Source of the DNA: Ophthalmolycus amberensis
Taxonomy: Eukaryota; Chordata; Actinopteri; Perciformes; Zoarcidae
Direction: 5' to 3'
NCBI GenBank assembly: GCA_024529925.1
Contig: JAFEUB010001418.1
Span: forward strand, 124,001-188,000
DNA: 64,000 nt
Below, one piece after another: positions 1 to 14,900 of the stretch. Each line of letters starts with the position of its first letter. Within the stretch, counting starts at the first letter, position 1. A program made the position numbers and the translations under genes. The notes under the pieces are model-generated. The model did not search any database and was not told the origin of the DNA. It was given only the letters and a program-made list of their open reading frames with translations.

Positions 1-123
1 TAAAACAGACATGTAAATGTATCGTGGTATAGATTTGGGGTTTAAGGGTCTATGGTTGAATTGGATCTCATGGGCAGGATTCAGCAACAATGGATGGGAT
101 GGAGGGTTTGGGGGATTATCAGG

Positions 124-2968
124 TCAATCATAGACATTACTTACTGTAATTTGTGATGGCCTTTGGATTGGGGTGGAGGTGGGCTTAATCGTGATGCTAC
201 TTGTGATTTTGCTGTTGCCTTTTGCAGTAGGAGTACTGCAATTTGCAAGCACCTGAGTCCTTTGCTCCTGCAGTCCAGGTGTGTGGCACGGACTCAGTGT
301 TTGTGACGGTGTGCTGATGCTCTGAATGAAGGGGGTCCCTAAGTGAATGTGGATTTTGTTGTCCTCCGTGGTGATGACGTTTGGCCCAGAGCTGTTAGAC
401 CTCTGGACCTGCCAGTTGCTTTGCCTTTCTGGGGTCACGCGGAAGATGGCGTGCCCTCCATGAACCTCCACTGGCTCCGTGGAGAGGGAGCGCTCAGGGG
501 TGCCGGTCGTGACCGACACAATTTGTATAGGTGACATTGCTCTGTCTGGTGTTACAGAGCCACACGAATCTGGAGTCATTGCTCTCAAGTATGTAGCCAT
601 AGTGAAAGGTGATAGGGCCCTATCTGGTGAACACAGTTCGTCAGAGATTGGGGAACCTTTAGATCTGGGGGAAATGGATTTCGCAGTAGGGGATATGGAA
701 GCATTCTGGATGATGGTAATTCTCTGTTTGGGTGGACCTCCACTTGTGGGTATGACGGCAGTGCTGGTGAATGACTGGGTGTTTTCTGTGGTCGGGCTGG
801 TGATCTCTAGCGTTGCTGTGTTATGTCCGTGGTCAGGAGTCACTTTAATGTGCAGAGGCTGCCCAGGACTGTGGGTCAACACAACGTCTCCCGACTGAAC
901 GTGGTTGCCGTTCTGTCGCGGTTGCACTTTACCGTTCACCTGATGGGGCGTGTCTTTGTTTTTCAGGAACGGGACTCGGGCTCTTCTCAAGTTGTTTAGA
1001 TTATTTACGTTAGTAATCACTGCGGGGCTGCATTTGGTGAGCTGAATCTCGTTGCTGTAATTTGCGTTATCTTCAGGTTCGCTCTCGTCGTACAGCTTCC
1101 CATTAACCACGGCGCGTTCCAGTGGGGCTGTCTTACAGCTGGGAGACATGACGTCAAGTGGCTCTGTTTGAACTTCCTTGGTAGAAACATGAAGGTCTGA
1201 AAAGCGCCTTCCGTTCATGCCGGGGCGAAGACTTTTGCTAAAGCGCCTGTATCTCTCAAGCTCTCTCGTGAGTGTCTCCATTTCTCTGGCCAGTTCTTTG
1301 TTTCTGACCTCCTGCTGGGTCAGTTTCCTCTGGATTGTAGAGTGGTCAGTTTTCATGTGGCAAATGGACTCCTCTGTTCCCATGTATTCATGGATCTTCT
1401 CTTTCAGAGCTGCTACCTCTCTGGTCAGATGACTAGACTTTGCCTCCTCGTCCTTCAAGCGTTTATAAAGAACATGCTCTTGGTTGCACTCTTTCTTCTC
1501 AGCCAGTTGGTACTTTGAAAGTTCTTTTCTGGATATTTCCAGCTCCTCCATCAAGGCTTTACCTTTCTCTTGTTCATTGGTGAATCTTTTCTCCAGTGAT
1601 TCAAACTCCTCTGTTTTCAAGAGGTCTCCTTCTACCACCTTCATGTCCTTTAATTTGCGTCTGAGGCGCTCAACCTCTTGTGTCAAATCCTTTACTTTGT
1701 TGTCTTCTTGTTGGAAGCGGTTAGCAATGGGTGTTTTGACGTTCTCCTCTTTAGCTTTGCTTCTCACGTATTCTCTTTCTATGTTCTCAAGCGACTGCAA
1801 CCTTTTCGTCATCATATTGATTTTAGACTCCAAATCATTGCTCTTTTCCTCTTCAGCAAGCAACTTGGCCTTCAAGTCATCCCTTTCCTTTGTGGCGCTG
1901 CACATTTTCTCCTCCAGCTCAGCCTTTGACCTCAGTGCTTTCTTGCTCTCATCAATTAGCTTCTCTGTGACTGACATCACTTTGTCCTGTTCAGCTTGAA
2001 GTTTGCCAGTGCTGTTCTGGACCTTGTTCTCCATTTGCTTGAGCTTCTCTGCCATTGCCTTCCTCTCATCCACCAGCATGACTGTCAGAGTCTTTAACTT
2101 GGTTAGATCTTCCTTCAGTGTCAGCTCTGTCTTTCCCAGTTGGCTTTCAGCAGCCTCCAGTTCTTTGACCCTGACTTTTAGGACTTCCAGCTCACTGGTC
2201 AGAACCTTTGACACCGTCCTCTCCTTCTCCAGGTTACTTTTGAGTGAGTTGCATTCTTGTTTGCTCTTGCTGAATGCGTCCTCTAATCTCTCCAAGTCCA
2301 TAATTCTGTGGTTCAGTTTATCGAATTCGGCCTTCAAGCTTCGGCTTTGATTGGCCTCTTTCTCCAGTTTCTTGTTGAGGTCCCTGCAGTGGTCCTCCAT
2401 TCGGATCAACTCTTCATCCTTTCCCTCCATTTCAAGTACCCTTTTCCGTAACTCTTCAAGCTCAGACATGAGGCTCGAGTTTCCACACTCACCACGGCTA
2501 ATTTTGTCCCTCAGCTCCTGCAGGTCCTCCTCAGCTCGGCGCAGCGTCTTTTTGGTCTCCTCCAGCTCATCAAGCTGCCTGCTGAGAGTTGACAGCTTCT
2601 GGCGCATCTGCCTGCTTTGGGCATCCTCGCTGGTCAATTTGGCAGTCATGGCCTCTTGTTCCTGATGGTATCGACCGCCTTGGTCACGCAGCTCAGCCTC
2701 CAAGCGAAAGACCTTTTGCTCCTCTTCCTGCAGACGGGCATTAGCTGAGCTGAGCTCCTCCTGGGCTTGTGATGCACTGGCACTCAGTTCTTGGACCTTT
2801 GCGGTTTGTTGAGTCAGCTGCCCTGTGAGACGCTGCTGTTCATCCACAACAATCAACGCAAACGACTTGAGTTTTGTCAGCTCCTCCTTCAGACTTGTGA
2901 CCTTTTGGTTGTTCTCGTCGTCCTTTCTTTCTTGGTAGGCCTTATCCTGATCAATTAACAGCTTCAAC
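124..2968 (-). CDS. filip1l: filip1l large terminal coding exon 4
   Basis: This single 2845-bp exon encodes residues 226-1173. The acceptor is TTTTTCAG|GTTG at 2971-2969. The open frame reads through the intron border for 15 more codons, so the longer frame to 3015 is an artefact. The exon begins with [15 protein letters not shown], continues as coiled coil to about residue 800, and ends with the Ser/Pro tail rich in SP and TPE/TPD sites that could be phosphorylated. A single very large 3' exon is the arrangement known for this gene family in vertebrates. The stop TGA is at 126-124. Confidence 0.97.
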
Positions 2969-5900
2969 CTGAAAAACAACAAAAACAAGGCAAACATGTT
3001 TTTCGAGCAATCCAATTCAAAACCTGCATATGTACATAAAACAGAGAAAGTGTTTGTTTACTATTGCAAAATTGTTACTTTCCCCCTGCAGTTGCATTTT
3101 CCAAAAGTGAATATTGGAGCACCATATATTTAACTGATAATTTGAAAATGTCAGCCTTCTATATTTGGTTACGTTATGAAAGGTGCACAAGAAACTCTAC
3201 ACCCCCACTGTCACTACCCATTGGGCCCACTTCTCCAAGCACTGACACATCATAAACACTGTTATTTCCCCCGCATTTCTGAGGCAGACTAACGTTTTTA
3301 TGTCATGGAAAATTTAACACATCATAAAAAGTATTACTTTGACTCTCTCAGGTTGGGAGTCTGAAATACCAGTGGTTACATTTCTTTTTGTTCCCTTGTT
3401 GCCAGCTAATTCTCCAATGGTTTGGAAACCTGAGTTGCTGCTGTAAATATTAGGCCTTGAGTTTAACGATCAGTTTCCATAGTATTTGACGGTGTAACAT
3501 GTGCCCAATAAAGTCCTCTGGGAAATAATATGAAAAGGCCGACATGCAGCCAAATGTTAACAATAACCTCTGAAAATGATCTCACCAGATAAGATGAGCA
3601 ATACTATCAAAATGACGACGATATTTCTGACCAGGATGATGTTGAAATTCACCACTACAGACTACAAAAATCAAAGGCCGTGAGGTAAAAAATCGTTGAG
3701 AAAACGTATATGATATTTATATTTCCACAACTACTTTTATCTCGTATTCCTACCTACAATACCCTGATGGGCTACAAAGTACTCATATTATGTCCAGGTA
3801 CAACGCACATGTGCCTTTATAAGCAGTTGCAGTGTGTAGACGGGGTCAGTACATCTCACACATGCCAAAGTGCCTACAGTCCCAGAAGAAGGTATGTTAT
3901 GTCTGCTGTGTGCGCAGCTGCCAGGCATTTCCACACAGATGGCCCACTGGCATGGAACAATTCTTTAATTAAGGGGTTCCTCTCGACTACCAACCCTCCT
4001 CCCCCTTACCAAAACCACCACCTACCCTCCCTGTTTTTCTTCTTCTAGACGTTTAAAGGAATTCCCCCTGCTTCAAAGGCAATTACAGTCCCACAGAGTT
4101 CACACAGAAACCCCCCCCCCCACACACACACACAAATGCACACTCTCAGGGATCACTTATTCCACATGTACACTTGGATTGTGGGCCATGATGTAAGTGT
4201 GGAAGGGTGGGTCACGTCTCAGCAGTATGTCACTTCTTTCTCCGGTAGCCGCTAAACGGTGGGAGCGCGTGGGGGGGGGGGGGACACACATGTAACTGCA
4301 TCCATGTGTTGCGATTAGATCCAGACCAAACAACACTCAATGAAGTATTATAAGGGTATGCATAAGAGTCATTAGTAGTGTGGCTTGGGTGGATTAGAAG
4401 ATTTATGTGGCCACGGTTCAAGAAGCAGATACACTATTGTACGACTCCTTTCTATTTTAATGTCTGTGAGTATTCCAGGTGCTCAGATGATTGTTTCTGT
4501 CTTGCTTTGTTGACTTTAAGTTTGCCCTTGTTACGGAATATACTGGCTGCCTGAAAGTGAACTATTTTAATCATCTTAACTTTCAAGGACTCTGGATAAG
4601 AGTGTCGTGCAGGGAGCCTTATCTTGGAACATGCGTGTGTTGAAAAATTACATTTTCTTCGAATGGATTGTGGACGTAGAAACACTAAGTTGCTAAGTGA
4701 AATAAACAGACATCTTTCCTGCGAACTAGCCTGTCGCCTCGAATCACTGTTTATTCAATCTCTTATCTTAGGCCTCGTTGTTTTTCTGGTGATGTCATCA
4801 GCTAAAATAGTAGGGGCTGGGAACTTCCAAGTCCTGAACTGGATACTAATCCTGTCTACTGCTGCATTAAAGGGCACTTTGCACTAATAAAGGCAAATCC
4901 TTTGAGAGGAAACGACATGGCTCATGTGCCCAAAAAACACTGCTTGCCTCACACCTGTGAAATCACTTCTCGCCCTTTATGGGACTGTATCACGCTATTC
5001 CCTCATGTACTTTGTGGTACATACAATGTTGGTCCAGAATAACCTTTTCTCATTCGGGACACACACATAGACGAGTGAATTTGGCCGACAGAGCCACGTC
5101 TGATGCCATTTTTGTAGTTAGATATAATTTAGTGACAGTCTGCATGTTATACAGTTGGAAAGACAGTAGACGAGTCACCTTTGGGGAAAAGAATCCTGCA
5201 GCTGACCCTTAAATAATGCTGGAGACCCAACCCTACTTTAAGGAGTAGTAATAGCTCAAATAACCAGCTTTCGACATCAGCTATAAGTCAGCAGAAGCAG
5301 TTGCCACATGTGTTCAGGGAATACATAAATATATCAGCTGATCCACAAAACATTTCTCCCCATCACGATTTATCTCACGTCGTTATAGGGCAGAGCACCG
5401 CACAGCTTGAAAGAACATCATTTTGGAGGGATAAATAGTAAGGTGCTGCACATAAAGCTGGTGACATAACTGTTTCATGGCTGTCAACATTACAAGGCAC
5501 CTTACCACCCACTCTGCAGCCTGTACAACAGGCACCAATTTCAGATTGGTTTCCCCTTAAAATAGATGCATGACCGCCACTGGGGGCCGTTAACATGTCA
5601 TGGAAAAAAAGGGTTGCATGGATTTAATTGGTGGGGGTAGAGGGCCAAAATGGGATTTCTAAACTTTACAGGATTCATTCTGGCTTTGTTGCAAATATTT
5701 GTTTGCCTGCTAACATAACTGACATTAAAAAAAGAAAAGGAAACAGCAGTCAGCGAGTCACAGCTAGCCACAGCTTCACAGAGGGCTTCCCTCCCTTTAC
5801 GTGGCTCCCGAAGCTGGAAACTGTGGCTCACCCGCTGCTTAAAGCGGTGTTACACGTTCCATATGTCATTTCCTAACCACAAGTGATTAGGTCATGTATG

Positions 5901-8900
5901 TACAGACCGATATATCCTGTGCATGCACACATGGCCACCTCCGCTTCAACATGTGGATGGTGGGCCGAGTGCCCTCATGTGTGACCGGGTTTGAAGGGGG
6001 GGACGCTGATTGATGCAGTGTGTGGACTGTATGTAAAGGGCACTCGGGCTAAGTGATATGCCCCCAGAGTGCAATCAAAATGTGTCAAATATGTAACTCT
6101 GATTTTGATGAACTTCCTGGTTGTGGTGGTGAGATGGTTAATGGAGTGGTGTGTTTCCAAAAGAGACCTAGATGTCATGTTTAATGAATTAGATGACACA
6201 GCGTATACATTATGGAGCTACCAGAGGTGGAAAGTAACTAAGTACATTTAGTCAGTGCTGTGCAATTTTGAGGTACTTGTACTTTACTGGAGTATTTCCA
6301 TTTCCTGCTGCTTTATACTTCTACTCCACTTCATCTCAGAGGGAAATGTTGTACTTTTTACTCCATAACATGTATTTGATAACTTTAGTTACTTTGCAGA
6401 TGAAGATTATATATTTAAAAACATGAATAAACTAATAAATGATCTAAATTTAAAAAGCTACCCAACAGTGTTATATATAATATATATATATAACATTAAG
6501 GTGCATAATGAGTACTTTTACTTGAGTGCCATAGTATATTTTGAGACTAATACTTTTACTGAAGTAATACTTTGACTGCAGGACTTTTACTTGTAACATA
6601 ATATTTCTACACTGTGGTATTACTACTTTTAGTTATGTAAAACACATGAGTACCTCTGGTTTCTACATGGAATCCCCTTTCAGTACTTTAACACCACACA
6701 ATATTCTTTCCTCCAAACACAGCTTCTTCAGAGGACTCTTAATTGAATTAGTATTCATTTTATTTATGTGATATAAGTTGTTGGTGACAATCAGATGAGT
6801 TATTATTTTCATATCTCTTCGTGAAATAGAGATGTTTACAACCACCGTCATCTGACAATAAAAAGCCATAGAAAGTACTTGATATCTTAAAATACTTAAT
6901 GCCGTTCTAAAAAACAGAGGGCTGTACATACTGCATATATTAAATATAGTATAATCACAGAATGTGTACTGTAGTGTCTGCCATACTCTATCTCTTACGC
7001 TGTCTTTTTATTTGGCTTTTCTTTGCCACATGATCCTTGTACTTGTATTTATTATCGTATGTGTGGAAAACTACGTTGTCAGTATTTCTACGATTATGCT
7101 TACCTTGAACAAATTCCTGCCCTGTAAATTTGCAGAGCCATAAATGTGACTTGCTCAACAACACTTTCCGACAAGACTGAGATTCATTACTGTCTAAACA
7201 GTGAATATCTTTGGACTTCAGCATGTTAGAATAGCTGCTCCAACATGTGTTTCAGCATTTCTTTATGGATATTTCAGGTCTTACATGATATAAAACCCCT
7301 TGCTTCAAAACATTAATGAAATTCCTGCCATCGTTTATATACTAATACACTTTTTAAAAAGACTTTAAAACTTTTCTAGATTTCGTTAAATAGATTGAGG
7401 GACTTTTGTTGTTGGCTTCTGCCGACTAAACAAAAACCTTCTAGATTTAGAAACTTCTTTGACGAGTTGTTTGAAAGAGAAACGTTTCAGAAGTAACTTA
7501 CAGTAACTACACAAAAAAAACTAACTCTAAAGCCGAAAGAAGTACCGTTAAAAACACACTCTATGAAACTTAATGCAACAAGGTACACAAGAACAGCAGC
7601 AGGAAATGATGCTACTTAACATCTGTACGTCTCCAATCCAATCAAGAGAACTATTTAAAAAACAAGTTTTGAAAGTTGTTTCCCCTAAATTGAGTTTTGT
7701 TTGAAAGCCTACCTGCGCCGAAGGCTTTCCCGTCTTCACTGCCATGAGCTCATTATCTTCCCGTACAACACTCGACCCTCAACTCTTCCTCTCTGTGTGT
7801 GTGTGTCTCACTCTCTCGGTGCCTGTAATGCGGGCATTCCTGCAGTCAGACCAAACAATAAGGGATGTGCTCCCTGCCTATGGACCATTACATCATCAGC
7901 ATGTCCTTATATGGAGCTTTGCATTGCAGAGGCTCGCAAGAAGGGGGTGTGCTTGCTCACATGTGTAACTGCGCGGTGTGTACCTGGAGGTGCGTATTTC
8001 TCAGGGTTTGAGCGAGTCTGCTGAAGTAAGTGTTCAACTAAAGGATGTGGCAGAGGAGAGGGAGAGGTTCTTCTTGACGTATGTAATGTGTGAAATATCT
8101 GGCCGGTCTGTCGATGCTCAGGAGGCAGGGCAGTAGGCGAAGAGAGACAAGGAGTTCGAGTTACAGTATTTCCTCCTGGCTCTTGTCAACATCAGTCATT
8201 TATTCAGCCGAGGAGGGAGGAAAAAAAGAATCGGCTTGCAAAGTTAATGAGAAAATGTTGGAAGAGGATTTGTAATTGAAACCAAAGCTAAAGAACAAGA
8301 CAAGACATGTAACACGTGTCTTTGACGTGTTAAAATGTGTATTCACCTTTAGCTTAGCATAAGACTGGAAAGAAAGGGACACAGCTGGCCTGAAGTAAAT
8401 AACAAAACAACAGCTCTAAAGCTCATATCTTGTTTGATTTATCCCTACAAAAATAAGAAATAAATACAAATTTCACTTGCGCACAGTACTTGGCTGCATG
8501 TACTCTGTTCATTTCCACTCCTAGTATATACTTCGTCTTGCTGCCAACATTGTGAGAATATCTGAGGCGAGGGTTGGGTCGGTACACACCTGTGGGTGTA
8601 AAAGTGGCTTTAAGCTAATGGCTCCACAAACAAAATAATGGATTTTCATGCAGCAGTGTAATGGTAGCCAAAGCCAACACACATTGCTCTTTATCAGTGG
8701 CACATTGTTCAGCTCACAATGCCTCAGTCTTTACTTCCATTATCAGATTGCTTTTACCGAACTCACGCATGTCTCAGGCTATCGCTGGCGACTAAATCCA
8801 TCTTTTAAAAGTCTCAACATGCTGCGTCATCTATTGTCATATGCTGAGCTGTCAATGTTTCGATTGTTCTGAGAAAAATGCGCTTTGTTTCTTCAAACAA

Positions 8901-11900
8901 TGAGGCCGGTGACACTGCACGGTGCAGAAAACATCCGGGCGACTCAAGTATAGCGACTTCCTGACAAACACGCTGCAGCAGTAGCAGGACCTCGTGTTTG
9001 GTGACCAGGCGACGATGCATGACATGCAATGAGACAGCAAATTAGTCCCGAACATCAGTCTGTGAAAAACACAAAGTGTGTTCTGTCACTATGTGCTCTC
9101 AGGCAGCATGTTGCAGCTAACTGATTCCAGCCGTACGAGCGAATAACAAGGGCAAGACTCTTCCTGTCTCTTGCCCACTAAATGCAACATGTCATGGCTT
9201 CACAATGGCTGAGGTCACTGTTGCTAAATGTTACGAGCTCTGCCAACCGAGCTGAGGGACAGAGAGATTTGCTGGATTCATTTTAAAGCCGCACTCGGCC
9301 GGATTTTTATGTAAAAAATACAAACATACATCTTTGATAAGTAGTCAATCGTCGCACGTCAACCAACCTGGCTTCATGGCTCGACTGAACTTCTGCCAGA
9401 AGCTACGTAGCACAATTACAAGTCCCCGGTTGTCCCCTCTGTGCTATCATTCATTTCCAGCTTTAAAGGATGTAATTAGACATCAGAAGTGAAGTAATGA
9501 TAGGAACCGAGGCTGGTTTGTTCAGCTTTAAGTCCACACGCCATCTCTCAACCATCGTCACAAACTTCTGGACAACTCTGAGTTCAGAAATGTAAACCAG
9601 AAAGCTTCCATCGTAGTGTACTCTTAAGCAGAATTGAATTAGTTGTTCTCTAAATGTTGACAAATACAACAAATGCCAGTGTAGACACTGTGTTTAGTGG
9701 CAGATGGAGCAGCTTTTGTGAGTCACAGCCGGAGCCAGACTCACGGACAAACTGAAAACATGTGGCCCTACGACTTATGTAAAAACTTGCAATTAATCAC
9801 AGCGCCTTCCACCAATTGGAGGAGGCTGCTGTTGGATGACAATGAATGAGGCTGTGTTAAAAACAGTTTGGACGGCCATCTTGTGCACGCAGCGCCGACA
9901 GAAGCCAAAGATAGCATTTGTGTTTGGTCAGGAACACGCCATGTTGCCTGTGCAAACACACCACATTTCATTTGGTTTGGAGAATACTGCAAGTCTTAAA
10001 CTTGCCATTCAATACACTGACCACTGTGACGAGGAAGACTTTTCTTGAAGCGCCGTATGGTAATTGTCACATGTGTTGTTGGAAGTCAGAGGGCCAGAGG
10101 GATCAGAGGCTGGAGAGGTGGTTGAGCTCCCTGCTGGGACTGAAGTCTCAACTCTTTCCCGCTTCTTAAAGAAACCGGTTCCTGTGTCCACTCGAAAGTA
10201 TGACAACTCGATTGCTGAGAGAACATTTTCCCTGAATCACTCTTGAGGCCTTTAAAGTAGCATCTTAATACCTTTTCAACAGGACCATGGGAATCAGGGA
10301 GCTGTAGTGCACACTTGGGTCAAGCAGGATTGATTTCAGGCAATTTAATATATTTCAGTGTCACGCAGACCAACAACTGAGCCCAAGCTCTTCATGATGT
10401 ATTTTAGTTTTGTGCTCTCTCCCATTTCCTTGCAAAAAACTGTTTGTTCTTGACGCAAACAATTCAGTCATCCAAAATTAGATTCTATTTCTGGATGTGG
10501 ACATATTCGGGGCCCAGAGTAGCTGTATACTTGAAACAGATGTCAGGGATCAAACACGAGAGCAGGCCACACAAGCTGTGACAAACCTCTGCCAAATGAC
10601 AAACAGTGGCGGGATGAAGATGTTTTCTGTAACCTCTGTGGGATGACTATCGCGCTGACAATACAGAAAAGTACGTCGAGGTTTGGGATTTGGTTTGCAT
10701 GAGCAACGTGTGCGGGTCGTCAAAGGTGGTCGTTAAGTCCAGAGGGGCGGTCCTTCGGCATTTCGACGTGCTGCCATGTTGTTCTCAGCTGAAGCTACCT
10801 GAAGATTCCAAGAGTCGAAACATGAGCTACACGGATTAATGAAGGGATTTATCTGCTAAATGATGCAGCAAACGATTTGTAATTGGAGAAACTAGGTCCA
10901 ACTGAGACCTGCCCTCGAAGGCTGAGTTCAGACCAACATTATGACTTTGTCTCGCTGTTAAGATGCTGACCACATCATTTTCCAATTTGATTGTGACTGG
11001 GGACCCGTGTTGCAAGTCGTACCCCTCTCTCTGCATTCATGTCTTTTCTTTTGCCATTTTCTGAGGGAAATGTGGTGAAAATGAGCGCTGCATTTCAATG
11101 GAAACTCAACTAAAACTGTCAAATCTTCTCGCCTGTACCTGCAACAAAATGTTGTCAACAATGCAAGGAACTATATTCGGTCTGAATGACCACAAAGACT
11201 TGGCTTCTACCTTTAATGTTATATCAGGGAACACATGATATGAGATATCCCTGATTTCTGTTACCGAAACAGCCTGCGACTAAACGTGACGAAAAGCACA
11301 GCTGTCATCCGAGCGCATTAGTGTTGTGCATGCGTGCGGGAAAAGACACCTGCCTGAGAGTTTGTAAGTGCACGTGTGTGTGTGCGTGCGCGCTGGCTGG
11401 TACCTGATATCTAGCATGAATCTGATAAACCATTAATGACCAAACCAGATGGAGGCCGGATATTTCCTACCTCTGTGAGAGCTGCAGCAGTGAATGCTCG
11501 TCTGTGTGTCACACATTTCCACATGTTTTTTATTTTATTTTATTTTTATTTTTTTTGTTGCCCTGCAGTGATGTGTGTGTGAGTTCAGGAGCAGCAGAAC
11601 CAGACAAAGACGGAGACAAAGACACACACACTCACCCTCTCCACCGAGCGTGGTTTTGTGTTTGGTGTGATTTCTGATGCACATCAGACAAACCGTCTCA
11701 GCCTGACGCACACATGCTTGTGCGATAGGCACAGCCCGGGGCTGATTACCTGATAGATGACATCATCGACTTGTAATCAAATCCATATGCCTCCTTCCCT
11801 CATCCCTATCTCTCGGTCTGTCTCTATCTCTCGCTGGAATTCTGTCGCTCTTTGTATCCACCCATGATTTTGTCTCCACATTCCTCTTTCTGCTTGCTTT

Positions 11901-14900
11901 TCTTGTATCCCTTCTCCTCTCTTGTCTTTCTCTCTCTCCCCTTCACACTCTTTCTCCGTTTTTTGTCTATCTGTCTCTTGTTTCTGATCTCAGCCTGGGC
12001 TTCGATGTTAAAATGTGATTTTCATCGCCTTTTAAGGCCAAAATCTGTTTTCATGGCTGACGACCTTTTGTCCGTTGTTGTGAGGACATGTTGTACAGTC
12101 TGTCTTTGCGCTCTCCCTCTTTTGACCTGCGTTCTCTTTTTCTTTCTTTTGTTATCTTCATGATATTGTCTCGTTTTCATGCAGTTCCTCCTTTACTCCA
12201 TCTTATTTTAGTCTGTGCACCAGGTGTGTGTACAAGCATGTATTTTTGTGTCTTCCTCTCGAATAAAAAGTGAGGTTGGGGACTGATCTTGACCTCTCAC
12301 CCTATCTTTCTGCCAGCTGTAACCCAGGGGGAGGTTTGTAGCACGAAAGGCATGTCTGCTACCCTCTTCAATGTAAAGTGGTTTACTGGGTTACTTTTCT
12401 TCACACTTGTCATTTCGAGGTGGGAGAGGTAGAGCACAGCCCATTTTTCCTTCTTCTTGATGGAATCATCTTGTTGTTCTTCCCAAAGTCAGCGTTTGGA
12501 ACAAATAGTTCCTTTGAGCATAACAAATGAAGCACGTCATGCCACCATGGAGTGATACAAGATTATAGGCGGGAATCAGTCTTGCAGCCTCGGATTGAAG
12601 GTCTGGACCACGTAGACGGGCTGTAATTTACACACTAACAACAGCTATTGCCTCACAAAGGATCACACGTGCAGTGAGAAAGTAAGAGAGGTGTGTGTGT
12701 GTGTGTGTGTGTGTAGTCGCCAGGGCAGTCGTGTGTCTGCTGCCTTCCATTGGTACAGCTGATAATCATTACCCCCCCCCCCCAGCATTTGGACTTTGGA
12801 TGTAAATCGCAACACTGAAGGAGGATGTTTGCACAGATGTGGTGGATTTCAAAGCAAACATCAACCAGCAGCCTATGTGTACAGCAAGGCAACGTCTCAG
12901 CATCAGCTGGCAAACAAATCAGATCGAGCAAATCAAACCCCGGCCCGGACAAAACTAATTTACAAGAGCAAACTTACAGAACAAAAACCTTCATTTCAGA
13001 TGAAATCGGAGTATAACACGACATTTTCTGCACAATATTCTTTCGGCCTCTGCCCTTTAGACATTTAAAAAATATTTATACTTCGCTGTGAATCCCAGGA
13101 AGAAGGGAAGTGATACACATACACACGCTAATCTGTCCGGCTGTCCGGTGAGCAGGCTGGAGCTGCATCCAGAGACTCTTTGATGGGTTCCTGGTGGATT
13201 AGCATTGATCTCAAACGGTCTGCTCAGGCTCTCTAATCAGATTTAGACATTTTTCACACCTGTGTGCTTGTAGATCCACCTGTTAATCTATTCTTTCTAT
13301 TCTATCTACATCATGAACCGACACATCCATCCTCACCTGTGTGCTAATCAGCCCATCTGTCTGCACCAAAACAAAGCTTGTATTGACTCAGTTAAAGACA
13401 ACTGCACTTCAAAGCCTCGGTGCTGAGACTGTGTTTAGGGGGGGGGGGGGGGGGCATACTAAATGCTAGTTCAGCCTGGAAAAATGACAGTGTGACCACG
13501 AGTCAATGAGTGAAGTTTTGAGGAAATGCATGAAGCATTTTCTTTGAATTCAGTAAACTGCAGCTAATCCCTCTGAGCTGAAGTCGTTTTCAGGTTTACC
13601 ACCAACTCGTTCCAAAACACGTTTTCAGAACAAACTTCTGTTGAAATTCTCAAGTCTGCCATCAATGCTGTGTATCCAACTCCCACTTAAGATACCTGCC
13701 CCATTTGCTCTTCCTCCGACTTCTCTACAAACACTGTCCAGCATCTTTAAACACAGGAAATGGGTTTCCTAATCTGGTCATCCTTTCACGACGGCATTAA
13801 TGGATGAAATCCAAAAGCCCAGCGAAATACACTCCACTGATAGGGGTGTCACCACATTGCTATTTCAACACCGGCCCGACTAAAGGCACAGCTCCAAAGG
13901 CCGTCACACACGAGGCTCAGCATGGAGTCAGAGGAGAGTGTGGATGAGCTGCGAAGCAACAAGTTGCACAAGGAAAGGTTTTCATGTGACAGACGTGAGA
14001 ACACACTTTTGGCATTTCGATCGTAAGCCTCATGGTGCTGTTTGAGGGAGGTTTACGTGTGAAAAACACAGTGTGTGAAAGTGTGCCTATGTAGGGCCTT
14101 TAGCTGGCATTGAGGAGCTCTTGTTCTTTGAGTTGGCACATAACAGGGATTCTGTACATTTTTGTTTCTAGCGCCAGCACCTTTTCAGGGAAGCATTCCC
14201 CGTCTAGCCAGGTCTACTTGTTCCTGGGTCTGTGACATCATAACCCTATTCATTCATACATTCACACAGTCGGTGATTTATTGCCAGCTGTCCTTTTACT
14301 TTGATTAGCTACTATCTTCTTCATATTTGTTAGATTCATAGTTAGAATAGTAGAGTATGTAGTTGGCAGGTCAACAAAATCAAAATCCATTTTGTCCTTT
14401 ATGTGTCTGAACAGAGAGGTTGTCGACTTTCGTAAGTAGTACTGAAGTGCATTCCCCTGCCTGTGCCACAACAGTCGATGACGCACCACCGTCTCTCTGC
14501 AGATGTCCTCGTTCATCATCTATCTGAACCCTCTCATAACGCGTTGGCTCTGTTCTCTTCCACCGAAGAGCGAGACCTCGCATGACACGCATCGTTTTTC
14601 AGAAATAATGGCACACACGTGGGGGGGATTAGAGCGATTGGAAAGAAATGACAGGTGATCTGTTACGTTCACTGGAAAGATGGAAGATCGGATTACAACA
14701 AGTGAAAAGGATGTGGCAGGACTACGTCACCAACAATCCCCGCCTAGCAGACAACGTGTCTGACCGTTCCACAGATGACTCACATGAGTGTAACCTGCCA
14801 CCTGTTTTAAGTTTGATGGACGAGTCAAGACAAATATAAAAAGTGTGCACAAGCTTCTGCACATTCAGCCGACACTACAACAACTTGATTATTTAGCTCT

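Noticed and set aside
343..2665. Several plus-strand open frames (63-171 codons) at the left end
   Set aside because: They are antisense shadows of the large filip1l exon. Their translations (Ser/Phe/Leu-rich) are what antisense of Glu/Lys-rich coiled coil produces.
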